This document shows, piece after piece, positions 21,201-28,523 of a stretch of 64,000 bases of DNA. Below the pieces are notes generated by a model. That model made no database searches. It was not told the DNA's origin and saw nothing but the letters and a program-made list of their open reading frames with translations. Position numbers and translations under genes: made by a program. Source of the stretch: Rachycentron canadum (taxonomy: Eukaryota > Chordata > Actinopteri > Carangiformes > Rachycentridae); contig CM076669.1 in the NCBI GenBank assembly GCA_038496675.1, positions 874,405 to 938,404 of the forward strand. Direction: 5' to 3'. Within the stretch, counting starts at the first letter, position 1; each line of letters starts with the position of its first letter.

Positions 21201-21549
21201 TTTACAGTTCAATGATTGGTGAATTATCAGTAAATTAATGAGGCAAATATTGTGATAATTGATTATCATTTTCATTTTTCACAGACAAATTACAAATATT
21301 TGCTGGTAGAACTTGATGAATAGACGCTTTCCATAAAACAAGTAACTGAGAAAATAATCTGCAGAATAAACCAATAATGGAAATAATGGTTAACTTAAAA
21401 ATGCAGAATAAAGGCATGATATTAATTATTTGTCATTTCCTGCAGAGATCAGAGAAGTGTAAAATAAACATGGGTAAACTGACCTGAAGCAGCAGCAGTG
21501 AGGTGAACCACAGGGAGCAGAGATAACTAAGAACTTTACATTTCAGCAT
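173..21549 (-). CDS. ptprb: ptprb, receptor-type tyrosine phosphatase beta (5' part, 25 exons; 3' end off window)
   Basis: Endothelial-type receptor phosphatase (VE-PTP); in mammals it dephosphorylates TIE2 and VE-cadherin-associated substrates at the cell surface. The 25 exons total 4453 nt (1484 codons plus one base) and every exon phase joins. Layout: signal peptide 1-22, N-terminal FN3-like domain 23-164, thirteen FN3 modules about 165-1341, a fourteenth 1342-1434, then a segment 1435-1484. Modules repeat the pattern PxPV near the start, a conserved W, LTPGRLY, and an end in GRT or QT. The last exon carries FNCSWFSDANGAVRYF, which closely matches the membrane-proximal part of vertebrate PTPRB and separates it from PTPRJ, PTPRO and PTPRQ. 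The transmembrane helix and catalytic domain should lie left of base 173. The ATG at 21549 was chosen because it opens a hydrophobic leader that ends at a GT donor. The gene lies head-to-tail behind ptprr. What is inferred is the gene name and the FN3 numbering; exon edges come from splice signals and phase. Confidence 0.9.
323..1645. other. ptprb intron 24
   Basis: 1.3 kb between exons 25 and 24. AT-rich; no further exon or named repeat seen. Confidence 0.7.
1646..1924 (-). CDS. ptprb: ptprb exon 24: FN3 module 14 (single exon)
   Basis: 279 nt, phase 1 to 1, acceptor CTTATAG after a very long pyrimidine tract, donor T|GTGAGT. It reads PSPLKSIHCFPLSSSS, LSCSWLHPLADFDSYEVECR and LEPYRKYSVTVRVSSAG. 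The reading frame stays open upstream through the tract; I place the start at TATAG because it restores the PSP module start and phase 1. Confidence 0.75.
1925..2170. repeat. long purine/pyrimidine tract
   Basis: About 245 bases almost purely purine on the plus strand (GAGGA, AAGGAG runs), so pyrimidine in the ptprb transcript. It ends at the acceptor of exon 24 and acts as its unusually long polypyrimidine tract. Confidence 0.8.
2613..2806. repeat. 30 bp minisatellite, about 6.5 copies
   Basis: Near-identical tandem units beginning GTTAAAGGTCCATACGGTCT, with only a few G/A differences. It lies in the intron between ptprb exons 24 and 23. The frame is open by chance because 30 is a multiple of 3. 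Confidence 0.9.
2807..3709. other. rest of ptprb intron 23
   Basis: Begins with a copy of dispersed repeat family B (2810-2990), then AT-rich sequence with a short GT run near 3309. No exon seen. Confidence 0.6.
2810..2990 (+). repeat. dispersed repeat family B, copy 1
   Basis: Shares GTGATGTCACAA, CAGTCA(C/A)CACCCTCAG, GTTTTACCTGAAA and CCAATCAGAAGAGAGGATCA with the copy at 41268. Confidence 0.65.
3710..3991 (-). CDS. ptprb: ptprb exon 23: FN3 module 13 (single exon)
   Basis: 282 nt, phase 1 to 1, acceptor TTCCAG, donor A|GTAGGT. It contains PEPPTHLSVKQGPTN, IELSWSGPPSGDYDNFSLQW and MFPGRQYNYTLTTISGGGAK. Confidence 0.85.
4097..4262 (-). CDS. ptprb: ptprb exon 22: FN3 module 12, second half
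   Basis: 166 nt, phase 0 to 1, acceptor TTTTAG, donor T|GTAAGT. It reads VVLYDVSGANLGAQTLG, GLIPGRLYRAEVITHSGELS and ends AFGRT. Same length as exon 15, so modules 8 and 12 share their internal intron position. Confidence 0.85.
4263..4711. other. ptprb intron 21
   Basis: 449 bases between exons 22 and 21; a short A run near 4674. Nothing else seen. Confidence 0.7.
4712..4812 (-). CDS. ptprb: ptprb exon 21: FN3 module 12, first half
   Basis: 101 nt, phase 1 to 0, acceptor CTGCAG, donor CAG|GTAAAC. It reads PSPASSLLVQSSGRTD, then LKVSWQHGEGSWSSYQ. Confidence 0.8.
4969..5119 (-). CDS. ptprb: ptprb exon 20: FN3 module 11, second half
   Basis: 151 nt, phase 0 to 1, acceptor TTCAG, donor G|GTCAGT. 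It contains AVGDLVDLQKVGST, TGLRAGSLYRLQVVSWSRGM and ends ALART. Confidence 0.8.
5279..5445 (-). CDS. ptprb: ptprb exon 19: FN3 module 11, first half
   Basis: 167 nt, phase 1 to 0, acceptor CATCCAG, donor AAG|GTGAGT. It reads PAAVSHLTVTSVNTS, LSFSWRPSDGHVEIYDLTLY, then a charged extension ARQDGGSRKEHHK that makes this module about 18 residues longer than the 88-residue norm. Confidence 0.75.
5561..5830 (-). CDS. ptprb: ptprb exon 18: FN3 module 10 (single exon)
   Basis: 270 nt, phase 1 to 1, acceptor CTCCAG, donor C|GTGAGT. It contains PAAVTALQADNDHT, LTVSWERPVGVYDGYSLQLL and LTSGRRYRVRVVTLSGGVPS. Confidence 0.85.
5912..6059 (-). CDS. ptprb: ptprb exon 17: FN3 module 9, second half
   Basis: 148 nt, phase 0 to 1, acceptor CTCCAG, donor CAG|GTAAGA. 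It reads DGAVIETRPVPKHVSSLDFL, LVPGHAYTVTIQSLSGKLTN and ends VTGRT. Confidence 0.8.
6243..6373 (-). CDS. ptprb: ptprb exon 16: FN3 module 9, first half
   Basis: 131 nt, phase 1 to 0, acceptor CTCCAG, donor ACG|GTCAGT. It reads PSPVGNLHMAPRPGLKDS, then LLVTWTPGDGDLDMYIVSL. Confidence 0.8.
6471..6636 (-). CDS. ptprb: ptprb exon 15: FN3 module 8, second half
   Basis: 166 nt, phase 0 to 1, acceptor CCTCAG, donor CAG|GTGTGA. It contains VTLLFNDTRVFPPVTLG, TSLTPGRLYKIVVSTFSGL and ends IEGRT. Confidence 0.85.
6685..6945 (-). repeat. dispersed repeat family A, copy 1
   Basis: Reverse-orientation copy inside the short intron that splits FN3 module 8. It carries the shared blocks CATCCCCTGCTT, AACATCATGTTGTATTGAAG and GGAGAAGTAGGGACATTTTC. 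Confidence 0.85.
6959..7056 (-). CDS. ptprb: ptprb exon 14: FN3 module 8, first half
   Basis: 98 nt, phase 1 to 0, acceptor CTTCAG, donor GAG|GTGTGA. It reads PAAVGNLSLGNTGTG, then DLTVTWSPAPGDVDHYE. The short intron that follows is largely filled by a copy of dispersed repeat family A. Confidence 0.8.
7133..7337 (-). CDS. ptprb: ptprb exon 13: FN3 module 7, remainder
   Basis: 205 nt, phase 0 to 1, acceptor TTCAG, donor T|GTGAGT. It reads VYWRHAAGDLDRYVVLIRYN, SSLTPGRLYTVTVETWSGG and ends STDGRT. Confidence 0.85.
7338..7736. other. ptprb intron 12
   Basis: 399 bases; contains an AAT/ATT-rich stretch near 7655-7680. No other feature. Confidence 0.7.
7737..7795 (-). CDS. ptprb: ptprb exon 12: FN3 module 7, first part (short exon)
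   Basis: 59 nt, phase 1 to 0, acceptor TTTTGCAG, donor AAG|GTGTGT. It codes PATVQNPTAIHSARDDFLK only. The module's intron falls just ahead of the conserved W, much earlier than in the other split modules. It is assigned because the phases and the 264 nt module total fit. Confidence 0.7.
7796..8134. other. ptprb intron 11
   Basis: 339 bases, very AT-rich, with short AATAAT repeats. Nothing else seen. Confidence 0.7.
8135..8401 (-). CDS. ptprb: ptprb exon 11: FN3 module 6 (single exon)
   Basis: 267 nt, phase 1 to 1, acceptor CTTCCAG, donor C|GTAAGG. It contains PASVSNVTIANGG, LQVSWPPAVGVVDSYLVRL, and SLVAGRLYSVVIVTRSGS; it ends in VQAQT. Confidence 0.85.
8891..8934. repeat. (CA)n microsatellite
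   Basis: 22 perfect CA units. First of three alternating dinucleotide tracts within 340 bases. Confidence 0.95.
8996..9075. repeat. (GT)n microsatellite
   Basis: About 40 perfect GT units; complementary to its two CA neighbours, so a folded-back structure is possible. Confidence 0.95.
9186..9231. repeat. (CA)n microsatellite
   Basis: About 23 perfect CA units. Confidence 0.95.
9267..9290. repeat. poly(A) run
   Basis: 24 consecutive A. No clear upstream retroposed body was recognised, so it is listed only as a run. Confidence 0.9.
10266..10411 (-). CDS. ptprb: ptprb exon 10: FN3 module 5, second half
   Basis: 146 nt, phase 2 to 1, acceptor CTGCACAG, donor T|GTGAGA. It contains VVVHNFTVPV, LSGLTPGALYRLEAIAVSGG and ends in LEGRT. 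Phase 2 on both sides of the intron supports the pairing with exon 9. Confidence 0.8.
10619..10736 (-). CDS. ptprb: ptprb exon 9: FN3 module 5, first half
   Basis: 118 nt, phase 1 to 2, acceptor TGTAG, donor CAG|GTTCGT. It reads PMALDAITLSSSGVDS, then LQASWKKPLGDVDSYILTLL. Its phase-2 end is unique among the internal introns of these modules. Confidence 0.8.
10737..11068. other. ptprb intron 8
   Basis: 332 bases with ACAGACACAC-rich sequence at its transcript-3' side and a 25 bp palindrome at 11016-11040. Confidence 0.7.
11016..11040. repeat. perfect 25 bp palindrome
   Basis: Arms CCTTGTGGGGAC and GTCCCCACAAGG around one base. It lies 29 bases past the donor of ptprb exon 8 and would form a stable RNA hairpin. 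Confidence 0.85.
11069..11215 (-). CDS. ptprb: ptprb exon 8: FN3 module 4, second half
   Basis: 147 nt, phase 1 to 1, acceptor TGTATAG, donor CAG|GTGTGT. It reads DNVTMDTREVEPNMKECTF, LIPGRRYTVTVTTRSGKLNT, and ends VEGRT. A 25 bp palindrome lies 29 bases past the donor. Confidence 0.8.
11320..11436 (-). CDS. ptprb: ptprb exon 7: FN3 module 4, first half
   Basis: 117 nt, phase 1 to 1, acceptor CTCCAG, donor CACG|GTAACC. It reads APVINLHIQHTDETC, then LSAMWSHAPSGSRDSYFITL. Confidence 0.8.
11437..12012. other. ptprb intron 6
   Basis: 576 bases; a G run near 11608 and otherwise AT-rich. Nothing further seen. Confidence 0.7.
12013..12279 (-). CDS. ptprb: ptprb exon 6: FN3 module 3 (single exon)
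   Basis: 267 nt, phase 1 to 1, acceptor CTCCAG, donor CAG|GTGAAA. It contains LLLFWTPPHGHWERYRLFLF and SLTPGRMYRAVLRVESGG. A free Cys in the G strand (SSCNGATG) is unusual for the array. Confidence 0.85.
12356..12616 (-). CDS. ptprb: ptprb exon 5: FN3 module 2 (single exon)
   Basis: 261 nt, phase 1 to 1, acceptor TTTTTAG, donor CAG|GTAAGT. It runs from PSPVSNLTTDVSNS through LLLSWQRPNGDLDALIV and HQLTPGLTYRVAVTSRSG. Two NxS/T sequons fall in the first strand. Confidence 0.85.
12656..12681. repeat. (CT)n microsatellite
   Basis: About 13 CT units next to the donor of ptprb exon 4. Confidence 0.9.
12688..12828 (-). CDS. ptprb: ptprb exon 4: FN3 module 1, second half
   Basis: 141 nt, phase 1 to 1, acceptor CTTCAG, donor CAG|GTTCGT. 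It contains LAGLTPGRLYNVTVVTEAG and ends in AQTG. With exon 3 the module is exactly 264 nt. A 26 bp CT run lies just after the donor. Confidence 0.8.
12829..13278. other. ptprb intron 3
   Basis: 450 bases. No repeat or exon recognised. Confidence 0.6.
13279..13401 (-). CDS. ptprb: ptprb exon 3: FN3 module 1, first half
   Basis: 123 nt, phase 1 to 1. It begins PSAVSGLEVISR and contains the W of the B strand (SLGLSWQAGPG). The donor A|GTCTGT is weak but is the only one that keeps phase with exon 4. Confidence 0.7.
14401..14467 (+). mobile_element. possible LINE/SINE 3' tail
   Basis: GAAAAGTGCTCTATAAA followed by ATT repeats resembles the 3' tail of fish L2/Rex-type elements. Only the tail is recognisable. 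Confidence 0.4.
15996..16225 (+). repeat. dispersed repeat family A, copy 2
   Basis: Forward copy from AAAGAAGTCAGATTGTATTG to GGGGGCGTGGCTACTGTGTG and the following ATTGACAGAC. Confidence 0.9.
17090..17280 (+). repeat. dispersed repeat family B-like stretch
   Basis: Contains two CTGATTGGCT words and GAGAGGTTCAGATCCTC; a weaker match to family B than 2810 and 41268. Confidence 0.4.
17650..18076 (-). CDS. ptprb: ptprb exon 2: N-terminal FN3-like domain
   Basis: 427 nt, phase 0 to 1, acceptor CTGTCAG and donor A|GTAAGT. The end (LDQLKPGTAYQLQVQSQ, then NVTLHTS) has the F/G-strand pattern of an FN3 domain. It corresponds in place to the first, cysteine-containing FN3 of mammalian PTPRB. A charged stretch rich in Glu, Arg and Gly in the middle (about 35 residues, around residues 75-110) is unlike the other modules and may be a lineage-specific loop. 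Confidence 0.8.
18125..18380 (-). repeat. dispersed repeat family A, copy 3
   Basis: Reverse copy; includes the blocks CAGTGGAGTCGCCCCCTGAT and GAAGGTTTAAGGCTCTTCAG. Confidence 0.85.
18590..18965 (+). pseudogene. relic of a Rex/L2-like non-LTR retrotransposon 3' end
   Basis: Broken reading frame with HWLLVSLRLDFKV and RGPRLWADLPNETR. These resemble the end of the reverse-transcriptase ORF of fish L2/Rex-type LINEs (LHWLPVxxRIDFK...PRLWNSLP). The segment normally between them is missing. The tail CAAAGCACTTTGCAAACTCT and GGTGCTGTATGAATAAAG is typical. It has no coding capacity. Confidence 0.7.
21484..21549 (-). CDS. ptprb: ptprb exon 1: start codon and signal peptide
   Basis: 22 codons starting at ATG 21549: MLKCKVLSYLCSLWFTSLLL and two more residues, a typical hydrophobic leader. 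The donor CAG|GTCAGT follows at 21483. It ends in phase 0 and joins exon 2 across a 3.4 kb intron. The 5' UTR was not delimited. Confidence 0.8.
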
Positions 21550-24500
21550 TTTGATCCTCCTTCAGACCCTCAGACAGAGCAAACACCACCATAATCCTGA
21601 GGCTGAGGTAGAAGATGTGGGTTTCGATTCGCCGTTTAAAGTCGATTTCAGAAAATATCCTCCTGGTTTTGTCTTTGTGGTCTTTGACGTAGAGAAAATC
21701 CTTGTGGAAAATTTAAATCTGGAAAACAAAGCAACGGACTGAAATGTCCTTTGCGTGTCTCTGAAAACAGGATAATTCCTTATTTGACAAGAAGAGTTTT
21801 CATTTTTTCCAGATATTTAGTCTCTTTAGTTTGTCTCTTCTTTGTCTCGTGTCCATCCTACACTCAGACTTCAAATTCAGTCCTTGCTCTCTTTTCTCTG
21901 GACTCTGCCTGTCTCACCAGCTCTATGTCTCTCTTCCTGCCTGTCTCCCCGTCTCTCTGTCGGTCAGACTCTATAGTGTTGAGGTTGGGAGTCACTAACG
22001 GACTTCCTCAATCAAGCCAAAAGCTCTGTGAGTCACTGCAAAGGCACGACTACAAACCCTGGCTGGATGGAGGCTATAAATAGGCTTCTAACTACAATAG
22101 CGGCTCACCTAGCTGCAGAGGTAAATGTTAAAAATAGAGACCGGTGTTTGATGAATTCCCACCGAGCCTGGATTGTTGTGGAGTTTAAAGTTTGCTCTGT
22201 GACAGCGTTGTCTTCTGATGTGGCTCCATCGGGTGTAAATTTAGTTCTGGATCCGTTTTAATTCCTTCCCTTGGTTTCTGGTGGTTCTGGTGTCACTGAT
22301 AATAAAGTGTGGAAATTAAACTTTGAGAAAACAGCTCAATTCTCACAAGACAGAAAACCAGAGCAGCAGAGTCAGCGATCACAAACTTTCTTCTAACTTG
22401 GACTAGAACTGCAACAAATAGTTGATAAAGTCAATCAATCAAGAAAGAAAATCAATCTGCAACTCTTTTGACATTTGAATGATCATTTTAGTCATTTTCT
22501 AAGCAAAAGAAAGTCATTGATTATATATCATTATTGATATTTTTCTGTTTTATATCAAAGCCAATTCATCTTCAGATGATTTGACATTTGTTTGTTTTCT
22601 GAAAAAAAAAAAAAGTTATTTTTATTTAATTATTTTATTAGCAGTTATTTTCTTATTACTGCTAATTTGTTGAATTTGACCCACAAAAAGTTAGATTTTT
22701 CTGTTATTCAGCATAACAAGTTAAAGGCCAAAGTGCTTTTGTTTCAGTTGGTCTGAGTTACATTTAGTCATCCACACCTTTTTCCTTCCTTCCTGCTGCC
22801 TCCTCTCTGTCTCTCTGACTCTCCCTTTCCTTATATGACACATGCTGTTTCTAGGAACGACAGCTTCAGCTGCTCACAAGGCTCAGGACCATATGAAAAT
22901 ATGTCAGGATTATCCTGAGGCACAATCACTCTGAAATCACTAAAACCTCACAGTCCGGTAAAAATAAATAATAATAATAATAATAAATAAAAATGTCTTG
23001 ATTTGCAGATAGGACACATCTTTTGTCGGAACAATTTTAACTGAGGTAATTACATCATATGGTCCTCCTGCATAAATAAAGGAAAATAAACACTGGGTGT
23101 TTGTTCTTTCTCACGTTCTATTGCAGGAATTGATCTTTGTTGGTGAGACACAGATTCATGTTTCGTGTGAGGATATTAAGGATTATCCCCTTTCACAATT
23201 ATCCCAACAATAAAAATCGACCACGATCAACTTATTTTCGGCGTCTTATAACGCGATACATGATAGAATCATAAGTCGTCCCATCCCTTGTACACAAGCT
23301 TAATTCTTTATGTCACCTTTAACAGTGATGTTGTGAAGGGCCTGAGTATGAGGGGTCATCACAGACAAGACCGGTCATGTCCCGTTTCATTGCCATCCAC
23401 CCATGGGTTGTCCCAATCATTACGAGATATGCTTGAAAAGTAACGTGATACAACTGTGGATGGGTACGTTTACTATTACCTCTACAGTGAAACTCTAACC
23501 CTGTTTTCATGCATGAACACCTGGCGTTTCAGCTGATATCTGAAATTACCTCCATCTACATTAAAACACCAAAATGGGGTAATTCTCCATCCAAACCTGA
23601 AGGACAAGTGAGCAGCCAAGAGGAAACTGTAAAATACTACGCACGTTATACCGAAATGAAATGTAGCGTTACTGCCTCCATCTGGTTGGTCACTGATATA
23701 ACAGTGTTTCTACAAAGCTCTGTTTTACCCAGACGCGCCGCGATGCCAAGCGTTAACACAACACGAAATTTTACCCGACGAAGGTCTAAGGACAGAAACA
23801 TTGAACTGAAATGTTCCCTGTCTTCTTCACCAGAACTAATAGTTTGACCATCTCTTGGGTTTGAGGCGACAACCATGAACAGAAGGAAACAGTCAGTCAG
23901 TCCCAGACAAGAGTTAGAGCTCCACTGTTTTTATGTCCAGTGTTTTTGTGTACATATTACAGATAACAGTATATATGTAGATTAAGTAGATAGGTTACAG
24001 CACTACTCAGTGGCTAATGTTCCAGACTATTACAACATTCAATTTGATTAGTAATACATTTTTAAAAGCACGTACCGTACGTACACTAATTAGCATCAGC
24101 TGTACTCTGATTGAGCTGTGATGCCCACACAGGAGAAGTTTAAAGGGACTCGAACATTTTTAATTTTAGTGTCATTTTGTCTATGGCACGAGTGTCATAG
24201 TAATAAATAGTAAATGTCTTTTTGCGTTGGCAGAAAATAATGTTTCCATCATATAACAACAATTTTGATTAAATTGTGTTTAAATAAATCAAATAACGCA
24301 ATAATTTATCACTAGATTTTGTATAACATCGTTTTAACTGCATAATATTTGTATTCACATATATTTTCATCACAACCTTTTATGAATTCATTAACTAATT
24401 ATATTTATTAAGTTTATTACATTAGATAAGTTTATTTCCCGATTTGATGTATTTATTAAGTAAGAAAAAAGTTGTGGTAGTTTAAACACTTGGACTTTGT

Positions 24501-27500
24501 AATATTAATGTAATATTAATTAAAATTTTAAAACTTCCCCAAATTTGATATTTTACTACCTGTTATTATTCATATCATGTTTGGTAAACAGCATTTTTAA
24601 GGCTTGGTCTCTTTAGTTCAGACTATTATTTTACAATTAAGTGCAGTGGGTTTCTAAATTTAGAAAAATCTGATAAAAGTGGCAACAACTATTCAAGACA
24701 ATTTAAAGGAACTTACATATGAGCAACTGGATGCAACACTAAAAGCTTATGTTTTATTTTATAGGTCCATAATTTCCTCTTAATCTTGTTGTAGTTTCCT
24801 GGAAATGTCCTTGAAATGAAAATGAAATGTTCAAATTCATTCCAAATAAATATTAAACAAATGTTAATCAAGCATTTATAATAGTTATGTGTCAGTTTCT
24901 TTCAAGGAAACTAAAGGACATGTAACATAAAGTGTTACCTACTAAATCTAACACAAAGTTCAGTTCCTACATTAACCACCAATATCTTAGCAAAACGCTG
25001 CAAATCTAAATAAAATTAGGACCTGCATTACTGTCTAAAATTGAAAATGTTTAGTGTCCCTTTAATTTCCATCAACAGTGAACAACGAGTAAGTATAGGA
25101 CATCAACCACCACCTACTGTACATACACAATACTACGTCAGAGGCAGTGTGTGTTGTTGTACCCGCTGCTGCAGTGGGCATGGAGGCTGGGCTCAACTCA
25201 CTTTCACTTCGGTCAGTTCAAACTGAAAATCACGTCATTATCACACCGTCATGTTTTAGATTTTGACCATTTTGAGTTTCAAAATTAATACAATTTGAAT
25301 TGACTGAAGTGAAAAGTGGGTTGAGGATAGTCCCAGGAGGCATGTCGGACGTGTAGACAAACAGACGCAGGTCCAAAGTCCCTTGATTGTATCACAAGTA
25401 AAGATATAAATAAAAATATATTGGTACATAGAAAAAGAAGAGTCTTCAAAGTTTCTCTCGTTCATTGTCCGTCAGCGGTCCCAACGCTCCCAGTTTTAGC
25501 AGCAAGATCTCCGTATTCGTGGTCCATGGATTGAAATGTAACTGCCCACATCAGTTTTAATAGCACTTTAACATGTATGTACAATATTATCCCATTCACA
25601 CAGAGAGCAGATTTAATGTATATGTTAATCTTGTTCATTTCTGCCATTGTTGTAGAAACCTCAGATCTCTAAAAAAGTCAAGACCCCAGGAACTGGAAAA
25701 ACCACCTCAGTCCATGTATTTTTTGTTTCGCATTTTATTCCAAAATACATAGTTATATGGGATATACAAAAACTTAAATTCACCCCTTTCTTTAAGTTTT
25801 GTTTCAGATACACTTACACTCAACTGGCCTGAACCTTTCTGGCTTGTTAATATAAGTTAATTGGAAAATGTCTCAAGAAATACAATGTGTTTAGCTGTCA
25901 ATGTGCAACATCTGCTGTATTGTTTTTCTGGTCTTTGAAGAATACTGTTTCATTAAAAAATTTCAAACTTCAACTTTCTCAGATTATAGAGGGGAAAAAA
26001 AGTGAATTCCCTCCAGTTCCTGTTGAATTTATAATTTAGAGATAATGAGGTTTGTACCCCAGAGAGCGAGCTTTCATACGGGTCAAGAAATGGCTGATAG
26101 CTGCTAAACACGTCAAAAAACATGTAAAAAACAGTATAAAAATAAAGTTATTATTACTTTGATACACCAAAATAAATCACTCACTAGATAACATAATTTA
26201 CAACATCACACCAATGAGATGATTGCACAATTGTAACTTCAATTTTTTCACATTTTTGGTATAAAGTAATATTTCACACGACAGGGAATTGTCAATGCAA
26301 GAAACAAGGTTAACTACGATATATAAGTGTAAACTCTGAGACCAAGCAGCACAAGTTTTTCTAAATATTTCTAATGTGAGAAATTACTCACCAAACTGGT
26401 AATCATTTGGCCCCGTGCTGAAAAACTAAAACTAAACTTTGAATAAAATATCAAGATATTTCAACTTCATTCATTTAAAGTATGGATCAAATGTATAAAT
26501 TCTGACTTGAAAATGGATGAACAAAGTGCCACGCTACTGTTGAGCGAGCTTGTGATATTTTTTTATGTATTTTATTAATTTTTTCATTGGTATTTCTGGT
26601 GGAGCATTGTAAGACAATTGGCTTTCTATTTGTTTACCACTCTAACGCCTAGAAAAACTCTAACAAAGATAAAAACACTTTGTTAGCGTTCAAAAACTAC
26701 ATTCCCCATAATTCTCAGTACTGCTGGCAAACCCTCATAAGAGCTGTACATATTTAACAGTTTTAAATTGTTAAACAAATTGTTATTGTTTTACAAGCAT
26801 TATTCAGCGGTGGAATACTAGATTTAGTTGGTTTAACAAAAATATTGCATTAGTATATGGTGCTAGTAATAGCATAAGCTTATAGGTTAGCATCTATTTA
26901 TTAACATAACTACTAATGATAGAACAAGCCTCTATAGGATTGTTGTTTTACAAGAACTAGCTTAGCATGAGCTTATTTTATTCATGAAATTGGTTTGTTA
27001 GCTTTTAGCATGTGTTGTATGGCTGGAGGTAGTTCCATTTGTGACCTTAGCGCTCTGGAAGTTACAGTATGTGCTCACCTAATCAACACCGTCTGGTTTA
27101 ACCAAACACCAAACAAGCCAACACATCACAAGGTAGAGTTAATATTTAAGGATTGAAAATGTGTTTGATAAACGACTCTGGTGGCTTGTAAGCAAGTTAA
27201 CAACTGATGTTACTCAAATTGAAAATGTATCGATATATTTGGTATCTCTGAAGTTGTATATAGTTGAAACAGAAATGTTAGACCGGACGGTCAAAATTAA
27301 AATATACTACACTCCAAATATACTGTGTTGGAGGAGTTGTGGCTTTGTCCAGGACTTTTCTGGTCCTGCAAAATATTAAAAGAGATCTTAGGTTTATCAT
27401 GGGTTTTAATTTGAATCTGAATCCAGCACTTTTTATTTTTGCTATCTGACCTGAAAATCTACCACAAAATAATTTCAGCTACTCTCTAAAGAATTTTGTT

Positions 27501-28429
27501 TCTCTTCGCAAAAAGATATTATATTATTTTGGGTCTCCTGGTTAAAGCCTCAACAACTAAACACTGAACAATGGAGACAAGAGTTGAAATTACAAATGTC
27601 ATGATGAAGATGACAACAGCAAGGCTTCGATTGAAAATAAAAATATTTATCGAAAATATTTGTACAGGCATATTGGATTAAAAGCACCCTAATGTATTTA
27701 GTTTTACATTTTTCTCTTTATTACTATTAAATATTATGATATAATTTATCAGATTTTGATTTTGTTTTCACGGCAGCGTTGTTGTGTGTCTTGTTTCATT
27801 TTATGGGAAAATGATTGAAATGAATGAAAATGAATAAAAATAATGTTAAAAACCTTTTCTGTTCAAGGTTAGTGTAGTGCTGAAGTCACAAATAGGAATA
27901 GGCTGGAAGGGTTGGTTAAACAGTGATATAGTGGCTTAACCAAATGTGCAACCAGCTAACAGTCATTTTCTAATAGCCTTTCGTATAAGAACACTGTTAA
28001 AAAATAATTTTAAAATCCTATAAGACACAGAAACACAACAGTGTTATTGAACAATGTACCATCAATTTCAGTCAAACTATTTCTACGTCTCCATGACAGA
28101 AAAGAGGTAATAGGACAGTCGGGTTAGTTAAAAACAACACAATCTGACAGTCAGTTAAGAGAAGTGAAGTCTTAAGTTCCTCTGAAGAACCGCTCGCCAA
28201 CAAAACATGAAGGAACAGCAGAGAAGAAGAATGAATACATTCCACTTTCAGCAATTCACCTGTCCCCTTTCCTTCAACAGGCTCCGCCCACAATAGTTCT
28301 CATTGGTTGTCCATCAAACTTAAAGATCCTCAGACAGAGAAATCCCAAATCTCAGAGATCGTACCTGCTAAGGACTTGCTATGTCAGCACTTCAAGGTTA
28401 AAGCAGACGTCTCCTGTGGTGGTGAAGAC
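21550..28429. other. intergenic region between ptprr and ptprb
   Basis: 6.9 kb, AT-rich, holding the ptprb promoter side (right of 21549) and the ptprr 3' UTR (left of 28430). Small open frames show no recognisable protein. A TTTATT (reverse AATAAA) at 27718-27723 is one of several possible ptprr poly(A) signals. Confidence 0.6.
22074..22083. promoter_or_regulatory. MEF2-type motif upstream of ptprb
   Basis: CTATAAATAG matches the MEF2 consensus YTA(A/T)4TAR exactly, about 525 bases upstream of the ptprb start. It could also read as a TATA box on the plus strand. Chance occurrence is possible. Confidence 0.25.
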
Positions 28430-28523
28430 TCATTGGCCGGTTTCTGCAGAGAGGCGGGCCTCGAACAGGCTCAGCGCATGATGGACAAACTCGTACTGCT
28501 CACCTGTCTGGATCATACCACCT
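28430..28523 (-). CDS. ptprr: ptprr exon 16: Q-loop, C-terminus and stop
   Basis: 94 nt including TGA at 28432-28430, acceptor ATGCAG. It codes RGGMIQTGEQYEFVHHALSL and ends FEARLSAETGQ, the usual PTPRR C-terminus. The 3' UTR end was not located with confidence. Confidence 0.93.

Larger units (their letters stand above)
18077..21483. other. ptprb intron 1
   Basis: 3.4 kb. Contains a family A copy (18125-18380) and a LINE relic (18590-18965); the rest is unremarkable AT-rich DNA. Confidence 0.65.
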
